Below, piece by piece: positions 25,491 through 33,706 of a stretch of DNA of 64,000 nucleotides (position 1 is its first letter; each line of letters begins with the position of its first letter). Both the position numbers and the translations under genes were made by a program. A model generated the notes under the pieces. The model worked only from the letters and a program-made list of their open reading frames with translations. It was not told where the DNA came from and searched no databases. Origin of the DNA: DATJGR01 sp963780795 (lineage in GTDB: Bacteria > Pseudomonadota > Gammaproteobacteria > Pseudomonadales > Azotimanducaceae); assembly GCA_963780795.1 (NCBI GenBank), contig CAWADH010000005.1, forward strand, positions 124,001 through 188,000, written 5' to 3'.

Positions 25491-25994
25491 CTACTGAGCC
25501 AATAGCGTATCGACGTAGCGCACCGCATCGGGGCGCAACGTCGCCTTGTTGCATGCGTACCAGAGCCGGCTGACCGGCGTGCCGCCGTAGATACGGCGCA
25601 CCGCGAAGTCGAAGCCGGCGCGTTCGTCTTTCGAGCGCTGCTCGAGGTACGGAATGATCTGCAACCGTTGCTGCCACCAGGCCATCTGCTCCCAATGCAT
25701 CGCCGCGGCCTCTTCGGGCGTGAGCCCCAGCTGCTCGATCAGCGTCGTTTCGAACTCGCTCGGCGTGCCGCCCAACGCGTCGTTCACCCGCACGTTGAGG
25801 CCGATCAAGCGCGCATCCATCGCACGCGCCAGGAACAGATCGCGATTGCCGCCGGTGCTGTTCTGGCTGATGGAGTGTCGCACCTGGTCGCGGGCGTGCC
25901 GCACCTGCACCGCGAGATAACCGAGCGTGAGGAATACCGCGATCGATCCGAGCACTTCACCCAACGCGCCGATTGCATCCCAGTTCCAGTCCAT
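25491..25994 (-). CDS. Membrane-anchored protein of unknown function (paralogue of 12469-13005)
   Basis: 167 aa. An N-terminal membrane helix (ALGEVLGSIAVFLTLGYLAVQV) is followed by RHARDQVRHSISQNSTGGNRDLF and a soluble helical region with WEQMAWWQQRLQIIPYLEQR. The same G-SIAV-x-TL-x-YLAVQVR pattern occurs in the protein at 12469-13005. ATG 25994 has a perfect AAGGAGG site 6 nt upstream. It lies upstream of the BVMO on the same strand with 112 nt between, so a shared transcript is possible. Function unknown. Confidence 0.65.
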   Translation of the reverse strand: MDWNWDAIGALGEVLGSIAVFLTLGYLAVQVRHARDQVRHSISQNSTGGNRDLFLARAMDARLIGLNVRVNDALGGTPSEFETTLIEQLGLTPEEAAAMHWEQMAWWQQRLQIIPYLEQRSKDERAGFDFAVRRIYGGTPVSRLWYACNKATLRPDAVRYVDTLLAQ

Positions 25995-26102
25995 CTGACC
26001 CTCCTTGCTGTGGCGCAGGAAGGCTACCACTGCCGGTTCACTCACCGCAGACGAACGAACGCCGCGCAAATGCGCGGCGTTCAACGGTGAACCACCGAGT
26101 GC

Positions 26103-26963
26103 TCAGCGGCTGGCGTGGGCGCTCTGCGGGAACGCGCCTGAATTGTCGGAGAAGATGATCTCCACGCGGCGGTTCTGCTGCCGTCCGGCCTGCGTGTCGT
26201 TGCTCGCCACCGGGAACGATTCGCCGCGTCCGACCGTGTCGATGCGATCGCTCTGAACGCCGCGCGACACGAGCGCCGCCTTCACGGCATCGGCACGCCG
26301 TTGCGACAAGCTCTCGTTGTACGTTTCCGATCCGACGCTGTCGGTATGTCCTTCCACCACCAGTTTGGTGTTCGGGTTCTTCTGCATGAACTCACTGACG
26401 CGGCCGAGTGCGAGATCGGCGCCCGGTTTCAACGTCGCTGCGCCGGTGTCGAACAGCACGTCGCTGAGCGTTACGACCATACCGCGGTCGGTCTGCTTGG
26501 CCTGCAGTTCGGCGAGTTCGCGCTGGGCGTCCTGCGCCTCCGCGCGCGCGGCCTGGGCGTCCTGCTGTTCCTCTTTGGCTGCAGCGGTTGCCACGTCCGC
26601 TTCCTGCGTGCGCGCGTCGAGCAGCACGCGATTGCGTTCGGCCTCGCCCTTCGCTACCTGCTCTCTTGCGCGCATCTCGGCAATTCGCGCTTCGCCGGTC
26701 TGTGCTTGCTGAGTGGCCAGGTACGCGTAGTGCTCGATTGTCGTCAGCGCTTTGTGGTTCTGGAACGCGTCTTCCGCCGCGGCAAGCGATTTGCGTGCGG
26801 CGGCCAGTTCACTGCTCGCCGCCTGCGTGACCAGCGGATCCTGTTGCAGCGTTTGAACTTCGGAGCGCGCCCGGTCGAGGCTCGGGATGTCTTTCGGCGT
26901 CGATGCGCAGCCGCCGAGCAGCATCGCACCGACTGCGAATGGAACGACGAGTATGTGCTTCAT
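26103..26963 (-). CDS. OmpA-family lipoprotein with DUF4398 N-terminal domain
   Basis: 286 aa. A lipoprotein signal ends in LLGGC (lipobox), so the protein is lipid-anchored. Residues about 25-95 form the DUF4398 helix pair (ARSEVQTLQQDPLVTQAASSELAAARKSLAAAEDAF), then a long Ala/Glu/Gln-rich coiled coil, and residues about 160-275 the OmpA peptidoglycan-binding domain with KLVVEGHTDSVGSETYNESLSQRRADAVK and NRRVEIIF. It ties the outer membrane to the cell wall. Second gene of a two-gene operon, 10 nt behind the DUF4398 lipoprotein. Confidence 0.9.
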   Translation of the reverse strand: MKHILVVPFAVGAMLLGGCASTPKDIPSLDRARSEVQTLQQDPLVTQAASSELAAARKSLAAAEDAFQNHKALTTIEHYAYLATQQAQTGEARIAEMRAREQVAKGEAERNRVLLDARTQEADVATAAAKEEQQDAQAARAEAQDAQRELAELQAKQTDRGMVVTLSDVLFDTGAATLKPGADLALGRVSEFMQKNPNTKLVVEGHTDSVGSETYNESLSQRRADAVKAALVSRGVQSDRIDTVGRGESFPVASNDTQAGRQQNRRVEIIFSDNSGAFPQSAHASR

Positions 26964-26973
26964 GATCGGTTCC

Positions 26974-27384
26974 TCACTGCAGGTTGGGATCGTTCGAGGT
27001 GGATTCGTTCAGGTTCGAACTGTTGATGGCGCTGCTGCGCTGCGCTTCGTTGCGCAGCGTGTCGACGCTTTGCTGAACGTCCGCTGCGGCACGCTGCGCC
27101 TCACCGCTGTTGGCCAGCGCTACCGCGAGTTCGGCATCGGCCGCCGCTTCGGCTGCGCGCCGTTGCGCGTCGTCGTGCCTGCCTTTGCGGTCCGCCGCCT
27201 GCGCTTCGTCGAGCTTGGCGCGCGCCTGTTCGAGTTGCGCCGCCGCGTAGCGCTGCGCGCCCGCCTTCTCGGCCTGGTCGATGAGTGTTTGCGCCCGCGC
27301 CATTTCCTGCGTTGGGCGTTCGGATTCGGTTGCGCAGCCCGCCAGAAGCGCCGCTGCGATCAAGACTGCTATGCGCGTAGGCAT
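26974..27384 (-). CDS. DUF4398 lipoprotein
   Basis: 136 aa. The signal peptide with lipobox reads AALLAGC (MPTRIAVLIAAALLAGCATES), followed by one DUF4398 helical unit: ARAQTLIDQAEKAGAQRYAAAQLEQARAKLDEAQAA, Ala- and Gln-rich. ATG 27384 is supported by AGAGGA upstream and by placing the signal peptide at the very N-terminus. It shares the DUF4398 fold with the N-terminal part of the following OmpA-like lipoprotein, so the two probably work together in the envelope. Confidence 0.8.
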   Translation of the reverse strand: MPTRIAVLIAAALLAGCATESERPTQEMARAQTLIDQAEKAGAQRYAAAQLEQARAKLDEAQAADRKGRHDDAQRRAAEAAADAELAVALANSGEAQRAAADVQQSVDTLRNEAQRSSAINSSNLNESTSNDPNLQ

Positions 27385-27563
27385 TTTCGTTTCCTCTCGA
27401 CGTTCGTCGCCCTTTAATGACGAGACCATGAGAGTCCAAGCGATGCCTGCGCGTTGTCAGCGGTACGAGCCAATTTGCACCGCCCGACGGTGACGCGACG
27501 GGTAGGAGGGCTCCGACCTGTACTTGTTGCGCCGAAAAGCTCTGGCGCTCGATCGGAGTTTTG

Positions 27564-27597
27564 ATTGACACTCAGTCTTACAAAGACTCGGTCCTAC
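27564..27597 (+). promoter_or_regulatory. Possible promoter and operator for the DUF1993 gene
   Basis: TTGACA at 27564-27569 makes a good -35 box. Just behind it is a perfect 15-bp palindrome, AGTCTT-ACA-AAGACT (27573-27587), and the 13-bp words ACTCAGTCTTACA and ACTCGGTCCTACA repeat with a 16-bp period. No convincing -10 box is spaced correctly. The arrangement looks like a repressor or activator site in the 234-nt gap between the divergent lipoprotein operon and the DUF1993 gene; no adjacent regulator gene identifies the binder. Confidence 0.4.
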
Positions 27598-27618
27598 ACA
27601 AATCGGAGGGTGGTGAAC

Positions 27619-28140
27619 ATGGCGATCTCGCTGTACGACATCAGCGTGGCTTCGTTTCTGCAGACGCTCGGCGGCGTCGCAGGATTTCTCGATAAAGGTC
27701 TCGCGCACTGCAAGGCGACCGGCGTCGATCTCGGCGAACTCGTCGAAACGCGTCTGCAGCCCGACATGCTGCCGTTCCGCTTCCAGGTGATCGCGGTTGC
27801 GCACCATTCGCTCGGCGCCATCGAGGGCGTGCAGGCAGGTCTCTTCAAGCCGCCGGCGGGCCCGATGGATCAGGATTACGCGGGGTTGCAGAAACTCGTC
27901 GCCGATGCGCGCGCCAAGCTTGCGAAACTCACGCGCGAGTCGGTGAACGAGATGGAAGGCAAAGACGTGGTGTTCCAGCTAGGCCCGAACAAGCTGCCGT
28001 TCGTTGCCGAGAATTTCATCCTGTCGTTCTCGTTACCGAACCTGCACTTCCATGCCACGACCGCGTACGACATTCTTCGCATGAAAGGCGCGCCGCTCGG
28101 CAAACGCGACTATATGGGTCCGCTGCGGATGAAGACCTGA
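27619..28140 (+). CDS. DUF1993 family protein
   Basis: 173 aa. It begins MAISLYDISVASFLQTLGGVAGFLDKG, the hallmark of DUF1993, a DinB-like four-helix protein of unknown function; further matches are ETRLQPDMLPFRFQVIAVAHHS and the C-terminal NFHATTAYDILR-type ending (NLHFHATTAYDILRMKGAPLGKRDY). ATG 27619 has GGAGG 8 nt upstream, better than the longer frame. Histidines in HHS and HFHATTAY could bind a metal, as in DinB proteins; this is inference. Confidence 0.8.
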   Translation: MAISLYDISVASFLQTLGGVAGFLDKGLAHCKATGVDLGELVETRLQPDMLPFRFQVIAVAHHSLGAIEGVQAGLFKPPAGPMDQDYAGLQKLVADARAKLAKLTRESVNEMEGKDVVFQLGPNKLPFVAENFILSFSLPNLHFHATTAYDILRMKGAPLGKRDYMGPLRMKT

Positions 28141-28201
28141 TCCCTTGGGTCTCAGTCGGCCGGTAGCCACCCAACAGATCCGTTAGATCATAGCCAGGCT
28201 C

Positions 28202-29449
28202 ATGAGCCGTCTCAGCGCGCCACCGCGGCGCGCTGCGATGGCGTTCATCCTGGTCACCGTATTTTTGGATGCGCTCGCCGGAACGATTACGTTCCCGGTT
28301 CTGCCGCAGCTGCTGAAATCGCTGACCGGCGGGTCGATGGCGCAGATGTCGACCGCGCTCGGCGGACTGGCAACTCTGTTTGCCGCGATGCAGCTGTTCT
28401 CGGCTCCGGTCCAAGGCGCTCTTTCCGATCGCTTCGGGCGTCGCCCGGTGATCCTGATCTCCAACCTCGGCCTCGTGATCGACTCTGTGTTGATGGCGCT
28501 GGCACCGAATCTAGTCTGGTTGTTCGTGGCCTTCGTGATCTCCGGACTCGCCGCAGGCAGCATCGCCGCCGCGAACGCGTATGTCGCCGACGTGACGGAG
28601 CCGGATCAGCGCGCCGCGCGCTTCGGAACTCTGACGGCCGCGCTCAGCGTCGGCGGTATGGCGGGTTTTCTGATCGGTGGTTCGATGGGCGACATCGATA
28701 CGCGGCTGCCGTTCTGGATCGCCGCCGGACTCGGCTTCACGAACCTGATGTATGGACTCTTCGTGCTGCCCGAATCGTTGCGACCCGAGCACCGCGCCAA
28801 GCTGGCCTGGCGCTCGATCCACCCGATCGGTGCCGTCGCGAGCATCTGGCGGGACTATCCGATCCTGAAAGGTTGGCAGAGTGCGCTCTTGCTCATCACC
28901 TTCGGCATCTACGGCGTCAACAGCATATTCGTGTTGTACGTGACCTTCCGGTTCGACTGGACGCCGAAGATCATCGGTTTCTATGCGACGTTCGTCATGG
29001 CTTCGACGCTCGCCGTTCAATCCGGTCTCGTGCCGAAAACAGTCAGATGGCTCGGTGAGCGTCGCACGCTGCTGGCCGGCCTCGTCATCGAGATCCTCGC
29101 GATGGCGGCCGCCGGACTCGCGATCACCGGTGCCCAGTTCGTCACCGCGATCTTTCTGCTGATTGTCGGCGGCGTAAGCGATCCCGTTCGGCTCGCCATC
29201 ATCAACCGCATCATCGGCGCGTCGGACCGTGGCCGCCTCTCCGGCGCCGAACGCAGCATCATCAACATCAACGGCGTGATCGCGCCGACCGTGTTCGCGC
29301 TGATGTTTGCCGCCATGGTGGGCGCGGGGCAGCATGCGTTTGGGGTCGGGATGCCCTTCTTCGTGTGCGCCGCGTTGATGATTCCGGGATTCGCGATCAC
29401 CGTGTGGTCGATGAACCGATCGCCGACCGCGGCCGACGCAACGCGGTAG
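28202..29449 (+). CDS. MFS efflux transporter (DHA1, TetA-like)
   Basis: 415 aa with twelve membrane helices. Loop 2-3 motif A is GALSDRFGRRPVIL and helix 4-5 contains YVADVTEPDQRAARFGTL, typical of TetA/DHA1 drug:proton antiporters. The start FILVTVFLDALAGTITFPVLPQLL fits too. It would export a hydrophobic or cationic compound. The ribosome site is weak. It stands 61 nt behind the DUF1993 gene and 30 nt ahead of the esterase-PhyH pair, so co-transcription and a role for the same compound are possible but unproven. Confidence 0.85.
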   Translation: MSRLSAPPRRAAMAFILVTVFLDALAGTITFPVLPQLLKSLTGGSMAQMSTALGGLATLFAAMQLFSAPVQGALSDRFGRRPVILISNLGLVIDSVLMALAPNLVWLFVAFVISGLAAGSIAAANAYVADVTEPDQRAARFGTLTAALSVGGMAGFLIGGSMGDIDTRLPFWIAAGLGFTNLMYGLFVLPESLRPEHRAKLAWRSIHPIGAVASIWRDYPILKGWQSALLLITFGIYGVNSIFVLYVTFRFDWTPKIIGFYATFVMASTLAVQSGLVPKTVRWLGERRTLLAGLVIEILAMAAAGLAITGAQFVTAIFLLIVGGVSDPVRLAIINRIIGASDRGRLSGAERSIININGVIAPTVFALMFAAMVGAGQHAFGVGMPFFVCAALMIPGFAITVWSMNRSPTAADATR

Positions 29450-29479
29450 GATGAACGCTCCCCGAGACGGAGACCGCTC

Positions 29480-30430
29480 ATGCCGATGGACGTGAAGACC
29501 CATGTCGCGCTCGGGCTCGACCGGCCGACGCCGATCGAGGTGAACGGCCGCTCCAACTCGGACATCGTGCCGTCTCTCAATCACGCGGGCGACGCGCCGT
29601 ACCATGCGTGTCCCGAAGCGTTTCCCGATGCATCGGTCGCGGCAGGAACGGTGACGAAGCACGCGGACTGGAACCAGTCGCGCATCTACCCGAATACGCT
29701 GCGCGATCTGTTCGTTTACACGCCGGCCAACCTGGATTCAGAACGACCCGCCGCGCTGATCGTCTTCAACGACGGCTTCGGCTACGTCAGCCGGCGCGGT
29801 TCGATCCGCGCGACGCAGGTGCTCGACAGCCTGCACGCGAGCGGCGAGATCGAACCGACCGTGGCGGTGTTCGTCAATCCGGGCAAGCCGCTCGATCCCG
29901 ACGCCGATCGCTCGCTGCAGAACGACACGGCACTGTCGCAGCGCAGCTTCGAGTACGACTCGCTCACACCGGACTACGGCACGTTCCTGATCGAGGAAAT
30001 GTTGCCGTTCGTCGTGCGCGAACACGCCATTGCAATTACCGACGATCCCGAACGCCGTACCGTATGCGGCATCAGCAGCGGCGGCATCTGCGCATTCACC
30101 GTGGCGTGGCAGCACCCGAACCATTTCCGCCGCGTGCTCAGTCACTGCGGCTCGTTCACGAACATCCGCGGCGGCCACAACTACCCGTACCTCATCCGCA
30201 CCACGCCGCGCAAACCATTGCGGATCTTCCTGCAGAGCGGCGCCAACGACGCCGAAACGCTGTTCGGCAACTGGCCGCTGGCGAACAAGACGATGGACGA
30301 CGCGCTCCGATACGCGGGCTACGACCATCGCTTCGAGTTCGGCACCGGCGGCCATAGCCTGCGGCACGGCGGCGCCCTGTTTGCCGATTCGCTGCGCTGG
30401 CTCTGGCGCGCCAATGGAGAAACCTCATGA
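29480..30430 (+). CDS. Esterase of the enterochelin-esterase-like (COG2382) family
   Basis: 316 aa, alpha/beta-hydrolase. The nucleophile elbow is GISSGG with Ser199; ALIVFNDGFGYV marks the oxyanion strand, LQSGANDAETLFGNW the acid loop and TGGHSLRHGG the catalytic histidine. It has no signal peptide, so it is cytoplasmic. Relatives hydrolyse siderophore, sugar or feruloyl esters. The ATG has GGAG upstream. Its TGA overlaps the start of the PhyH gene as ATGA, so the two are coupled. Confidence 0.8.
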   Translation: MPMDVKTHVALGLDRPTPIEVNGRSNSDIVPSLNHAGDAPYHACPEAFPDASVAAGTVTKHADWNQSRIYPNTLRDLFVYTPANLDSERPAALIVFNDGFGYVSRRGSIRATQVLDSLHASGEIEPTVAVFVNPGKPLDPDADRSLQNDTALSQRSFEYDSLTPDYGTFLIEEMLPFVVREHAIAITDDPERRTVCGISSGGICAFTVAWQHPNHFRRVLSHCGSFTNIRGGHNYPYLIRTTPRKPLRIFLQSGANDAETLFGNWPLANKTMDDALRYAGYDHRFEFGTGGHSLRHGGALFADSLRWLWRANGETS

Positions 30431-31335
30431 ATCCGCGCTTCACGCCGGATCAGGTGGAGCAATGGCGCCGCGACGGCGTCGTCGGTATCGAACGATTCTT
30501 CACGCCCAACGAGGTTGCCGCGGTGCGCGCCGACTTCGAGCGGGTGTTCGGCCGGTCGGAAGGCGCGAACGTGCCGTTGGTGAGGAAGAAAGACGGCGAA
30601 CTCGGCCGCTTCAACCAGGCGCAGTTCACCACGTTCGATGCGATTCCGTTCGACTGCTCGCCCGCGCTCAACCTCATCGGCGTGCATCCAGCGCTGATCG
30701 AGTTCGCGCGCGCTGCGATGCGCAGTGACGAGGTGTACCTGTACCAGTGTCAGGCGTGGGCGAAGTTCACCGGCGATGCCGACTACGATCAGCCGTTCCA
30801 CTGCGACTTCGTCAATCACACGCTCACCGCGCCGTCCGACGACGAATGCCTCAACTGCGTCACCATCCTGTGTTATTTCAGCGACGTCACCGAGGCGCAC
30901 GGGCCGATGCACTACGTGCGGCGAACCGACAGCGCCAACGTTGCCGGTCCGGAGGCGACCCTCACCGCAATACCCGAACTACAGGGGCAACTCGTGCCGT
31001 ACGAACGCTCCAGCGCGGCACCCGCCGGCAGTATCTTTCCGTACAGCATCGACGTGTTTCATCGCGGCACCAACATGACGGCGCCGCGCGGACATCGCTA
31101 CGCGGTGATGGCGTGCTACAAGCGCGCGGGCAACGATGCGATCGGCTATCACGCGTGGCCGTTCCATCACATGAAGCCGTGGCACAACGTCTTCGACCAC
31201 GCCACGCCGGAGCAACTTGCGTGCTTCGGGGTACAACCTCCCGGCCATCCGTTCTGGAACGAAACGACGCTGGCGCGCGCGCAGGCGCGCTATCCGAACT
31301 GGGATCTCACGGCCTATCGGAATCGAGCGGCCTGA
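30427..31335 (+). CDS. Phytanoyl-CoA dioxygenase (PhyH) family protein, copy 1
   Basis: 302 aa, Fe(II)/2-oxoglutarate-dependent oxygenase. The metal triad is His and Asp of PFHCDFVNHT and the distal His of DVFHRGTNMT; 2-oxoglutarate is held by an Arg region RGHRYAVM. These enzymes hydroxylate lipids, CoA esters or small natural products. Its start overlaps the esterase stop by ATGA. An esterase-PhyH pair occurs a second time at 49279-50998, which suggests a recurring two-step module; the substrate is unknown. Confidence 0.85.
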   Translation: MNPRFTPDQVEQWRRDGVVGIERFFTPNEVAAVRADFERVFGRSEGANVPLVRKKDGELGRFNQAQFTTFDAIPFDCSPALNLIGVHPALIEFARAAMRSDEVYLYQCQAWAKFTGDADYDQPFHCDFVNHTLTAPSDDECLNCVTILCYFSDVTEAHGPMHYVRRTDSANVAGPEATLTAIPELQGQLVPYERSSAAPAGSIFPYSIDVFHRGTNMTAPRGHRYAVMACYKRAGNDAIGYHAWPFHHMKPWHNVFDHATPEQLACFGVQPPGHPFWNETTLARAQARYPNWDLTAYRNRAA

Positions 31336-31345
31336 CCAAGCGGCT

Positions 31346-31573
31346 TTAGGCGGACTTTCTCAAACGAGTGCGCAGAGGAGGGGGCGACGAGTCCAGCCCC
31401 TTCAGGTACATGACGGATCCGAACTGCTTGATCAGATGCACCCAGATCGGGTCCATCCCTCGCTCGTCGACGAGCGCTTTGATCAGGCTCAGTTGCGTGC
31501 TCTCGCCGACGACCCGGACGGCCTCATCGCGTTGCGAAACACGGCTCAAGGAACTGAAATCCACGTCGATCAT
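31346..31573 (-). CDS. Small hypothetical protein (75 aa)
   Basis: A 75-aa frame on the minus strand between PhyH and the Crp/Fnr gene. It reads MIDVDFSSLSRVSQRDE, then VRVVGESTQLSLIKALVDERG and DPIWVHLIKQFGSVMYLKGL, and ends PPPLRTRLRKSA. Third codon positions are G/C-rich and the amino-acid mix looks like a folded protein, not an antisense artefact. ATG 31573 is the only ATG start; a TTG at 31636 would add 21 residues. No family recognised. It converges on the PhyH gene with a 10-nt gap. Confidence 0.5.
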   Translation of the reverse strand: MIDVDFSSLSRVSQRDEAVRVVGESTQLSLIKALVDERGMDPIWVHLIKQFGSVMYLKGLDSSPPPLRTRLRKSA

Positions 31574-31777
31574 TCGAATCACCCGCCGCTTCGGCGCTTG
31601 TGTCAGGTAATCAGTCTCATCCTCGCGATCGCGCAACGTCTGTTCGCTACCGAGCTTATGTCGGTGCGGTGCGTCACCGAGTCTTGCAGGAGAGGAGGAA
31701 GTAGCGCGCGCTTATGTTTCCTACCGAACAGTGCCCGCCATGCGCTATCCTGCATCGAGTCTCGAAGGCCATCGCTC

Positions 31778-32506
31778 GTGACAACGCCGCACCCTGCGCT
31801 TCGCAATCACCTACTCAATGCGCTGCCGCCGAACGACTTCGCGCGCATCTCAAATGACCTCGAGCCGATCCCCATGCCGCTCGGCGAGGTTCTTTATGAA
31901 CCCGGCATCACGTTGCGGCATGTGTATTTTCCGACGACCTCCATCGTCTCCCTGTTGTATGTCTTGAAGAACGGATCTTCGGCAGAGATCGCAATCGTCG
32001 GCAACGAAGGCGCTCTGGGCATTTCGCTGTTCATGGGTGGCGATAGCACGCCGAGCCGCGCAGTCGTACAGAGTGCCGGGCACGGTGTTCGCATCAAGGC
32101 TGAGCTGCTCATCGCCGAGTTCGAGCGCTTCGGGGAAGCGATGCATCTGTTGCTGCGCTATACGCAGGCGTTACTCACCCAGATGGCGCAGACAGCGGTA
32201 TGCAATCGGCATCACACGATCGACGAACAGCTGTGCCGATGGTTGTTGATGAGTCTCGACCGTTTGACCGAAAACGAACTGACGATGACCCAGGAGTTGA
32301 TCGCAAACATGCTGGGTGTGCGCCGCGAAGGCGTCACCGAAGCGGCCGGAAAGCTGCAGCACGATGGCTTGATTCGCTACACGAGAGGCAAGATCACGGT
32401 GCTCGATCGGCCGGGCCTCGAGCGGCGCTGTTGCGAGTGCTATCAGGTCGTCAAGAGCGAGCTCGAACGACTGCTGCCGAGGCAACCCGTCACCCTGGGT
32501 GGGTGA
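31778..32506 (+). CDS. Crp/Fnr-family transcriptional regulator, copy 1
   Basis: 242 aa. The cNMP-binding-like beta roll spans about residues 20-140 (LEPIPMPLGEVLYEPGITLRHVYFPTTSIVSLLYVLKNG). The C-terminal helix-turn-helix lies in DEQLCRWLLMSLDRL...TMTQELIANMLGVRREGVTEAAGKLQ. The cAMP phosphate-binding Arg-Ser pair of Crp and the FNR cysteine cluster are missing, so the effector is unknown. GTG 31778 has GAAGG 11 nt upstream. A close paralogue is at 61780-62565. It converges on the PhyH copy 2 gene. Confidence 0.85.
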   Translation: MTTPHPALRNHLLNALPPNDFARISNDLEPIPMPLGEVLYEPGITLRHVYFPTTSIVSLLYVLKNGSSAEIAIVGNEGALGISLFMGGDSTPSRAVVQSAGHGVRIKAELLIAEFERFGEAMHLLLRYTQALLTQMAQTAVCNRHHTIDEQLCRWLLMSLDRLTENELTMTQELIANMLGVRREGVTEAAGKLQHDGLIRYTRGKITVLDRPGLERRCCECYQVVKSELERLLPRQPVTLGG

Positions 32507-32534
32507 AGCCGCCAAACCAGGGCGAGTGCGCCGC

Positions 32535-33704
32535 TCAGGATGTCCTCGTCGCGAGAGTGACGGCACCGCCGACCCGTTCGAACGCTTCCTTGCGCTTGCT
32601 CGCGAGCGGATGCATCACGCCGGCGCCGCGTGGCCACACGCCCGGTTCGCACTTGATGTAGCGACACAGCCGCTGCGCGTGCGGCGAGAGATCGGTCCAC
32701 AACGCGTGCGGCATCGACTGCATGAACGTGAACGTGTGAAACCACGGCGCGACATATTCGATGTTCGGCATCGGCCGCACGTCGCGGCCGAGATTCGGCG
32801 TGCCACCGTGCCACGCCCGCGTGTCGCGGAATACGCCGGCGCCGGCCGGCGCGCCGACCAGCGTCGACAGCCGCATCCACTCCGGTTCGTCCTCCGGCGT
32901 CGGTGGCAGTGATTGCGACGCGTGCGTGCCCGGAATCTGCCGGATCGGACCGTTCTCCCATGTGAGGTCGGACATCAGGAAGTTGATGGTGACGAGCGGC
33001 GGCGTGCGCTCCACCACGAGTCGTTGCGTCGCGAGATCGGGTTCGCCGGAACCGGACCGCTTGCGCAACTCAATGCCGAGCGCAGCCGCCTGCTGCAAGC
33101 GCTCCGGCGGCATCGTCAGCGGATCTTTGAAATCCCAGTGCAGATGCTGGTATTCGATCGCGCCCGGCAGGCAGAAGTCGCCGCCGCCGCCGCGCACGAG
33201 ATAGTCCGCCGTGCCGAAGATCTCGGTGAGGATCGGCGTGGTGGTCGGCAGATCGATCATCGACGTCCACACCGGATCGTGCATCAGGTGACGCGACGCG
33301 GAACAGGTGCCGTAGCTGTAGCGATGCGGCAGGCGGCTGGTCTCCGTCATGTATCTGCGGCCGTCGCGTCCGGGGATCGACAGTATGTCGTCGATGACGC
33401 GCGCGCAGCCCGCCCGAAACCGTTCAAGTTGCTCCGCATTCAGCAGATCGCGCACCACCACGAAGCCGTCGCGATGAAAGATGCGCGCCGCGCGCGCCAC
33501 GTCGTCCGGGGCGACGATCTCGAGACCATGGATGCCGTTGTGCTCGCGCAGGTGATCGCGCAGCGCGATCACGTCGGGATCATCGTACGCGCGGCGTTTC
33601 GGCGCGCGCGGATCGGCTACGCCGAATCCCGGGTTCGATTGCGACGGACTGCCGTTCTCGTCAACGGTTTCGTTGGGGGGCGTGCGTTCGTCCCAACCCA
33701 GCAT
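32535..33704 (-). CDS. Phytanoyl-CoA dioxygenase (PhyH) family protein, copy 2
   Basis: 389 aa, longer than copy 1. The metal ligands are His and Asp of YQHLHWDFKDP and the distal His of TRAWHGGTPN; flanks such as GGGGDFCLPGAIEY and WENGPIRQIPGTHAS are typical of PhyH oxygenases. ATG 33704 lies 2 nt behind the tyrS stop; an overlapping GTG at 33710 (GTGA) would couple translation and cannot be excluded. The N-terminal 40 residues are polar and probably disordered. Its linkage with tyrS is unusual and probably positional only. Confidence 0.8.
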   Translation of the reverse strand: MLGWDERTPPNETVDENGSPSQSNPGFGVADPRAPKRRAYDDPDVIALRDHLREHNGIHGLEIVAPDDVARAARIFHRDGFVVVRDLLNAEQLERFRAGCARVIDDILSIPGRDGRRYMTETSRLPHRYSYGTCSASRHLMHDPVWTSMIDLPTTTPILTEIFGTADYLVRGGGGDFCLPGAIEYQHLHWDFKDPLTMPPERLQQAAALGIELRKRSGSGEPDLATQRLVVERTPPLVTINFLMSDLTWENGPIRQIPGTHASQSLPPTPEDEPEWMRLSTLVGAPAGAGVFRDTRAWHGGTPNLGRDVRPMPNIEYVAPWFHTFTFMQSMPHALWTDLSPHAQRLCRYIKCEPGVWPRGAGVMHPLASKRKEAFERVGGAVTLATRTS

Positions 33705-33706
33705 GC

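Noticed and set aside
31217..31777. In-frame extension of the Crp/Fnr gene upstream of GTG 31778
   Set aside because: The extra residues overlap the PhyH gene and the small minus-strand gene and show no family similarity.
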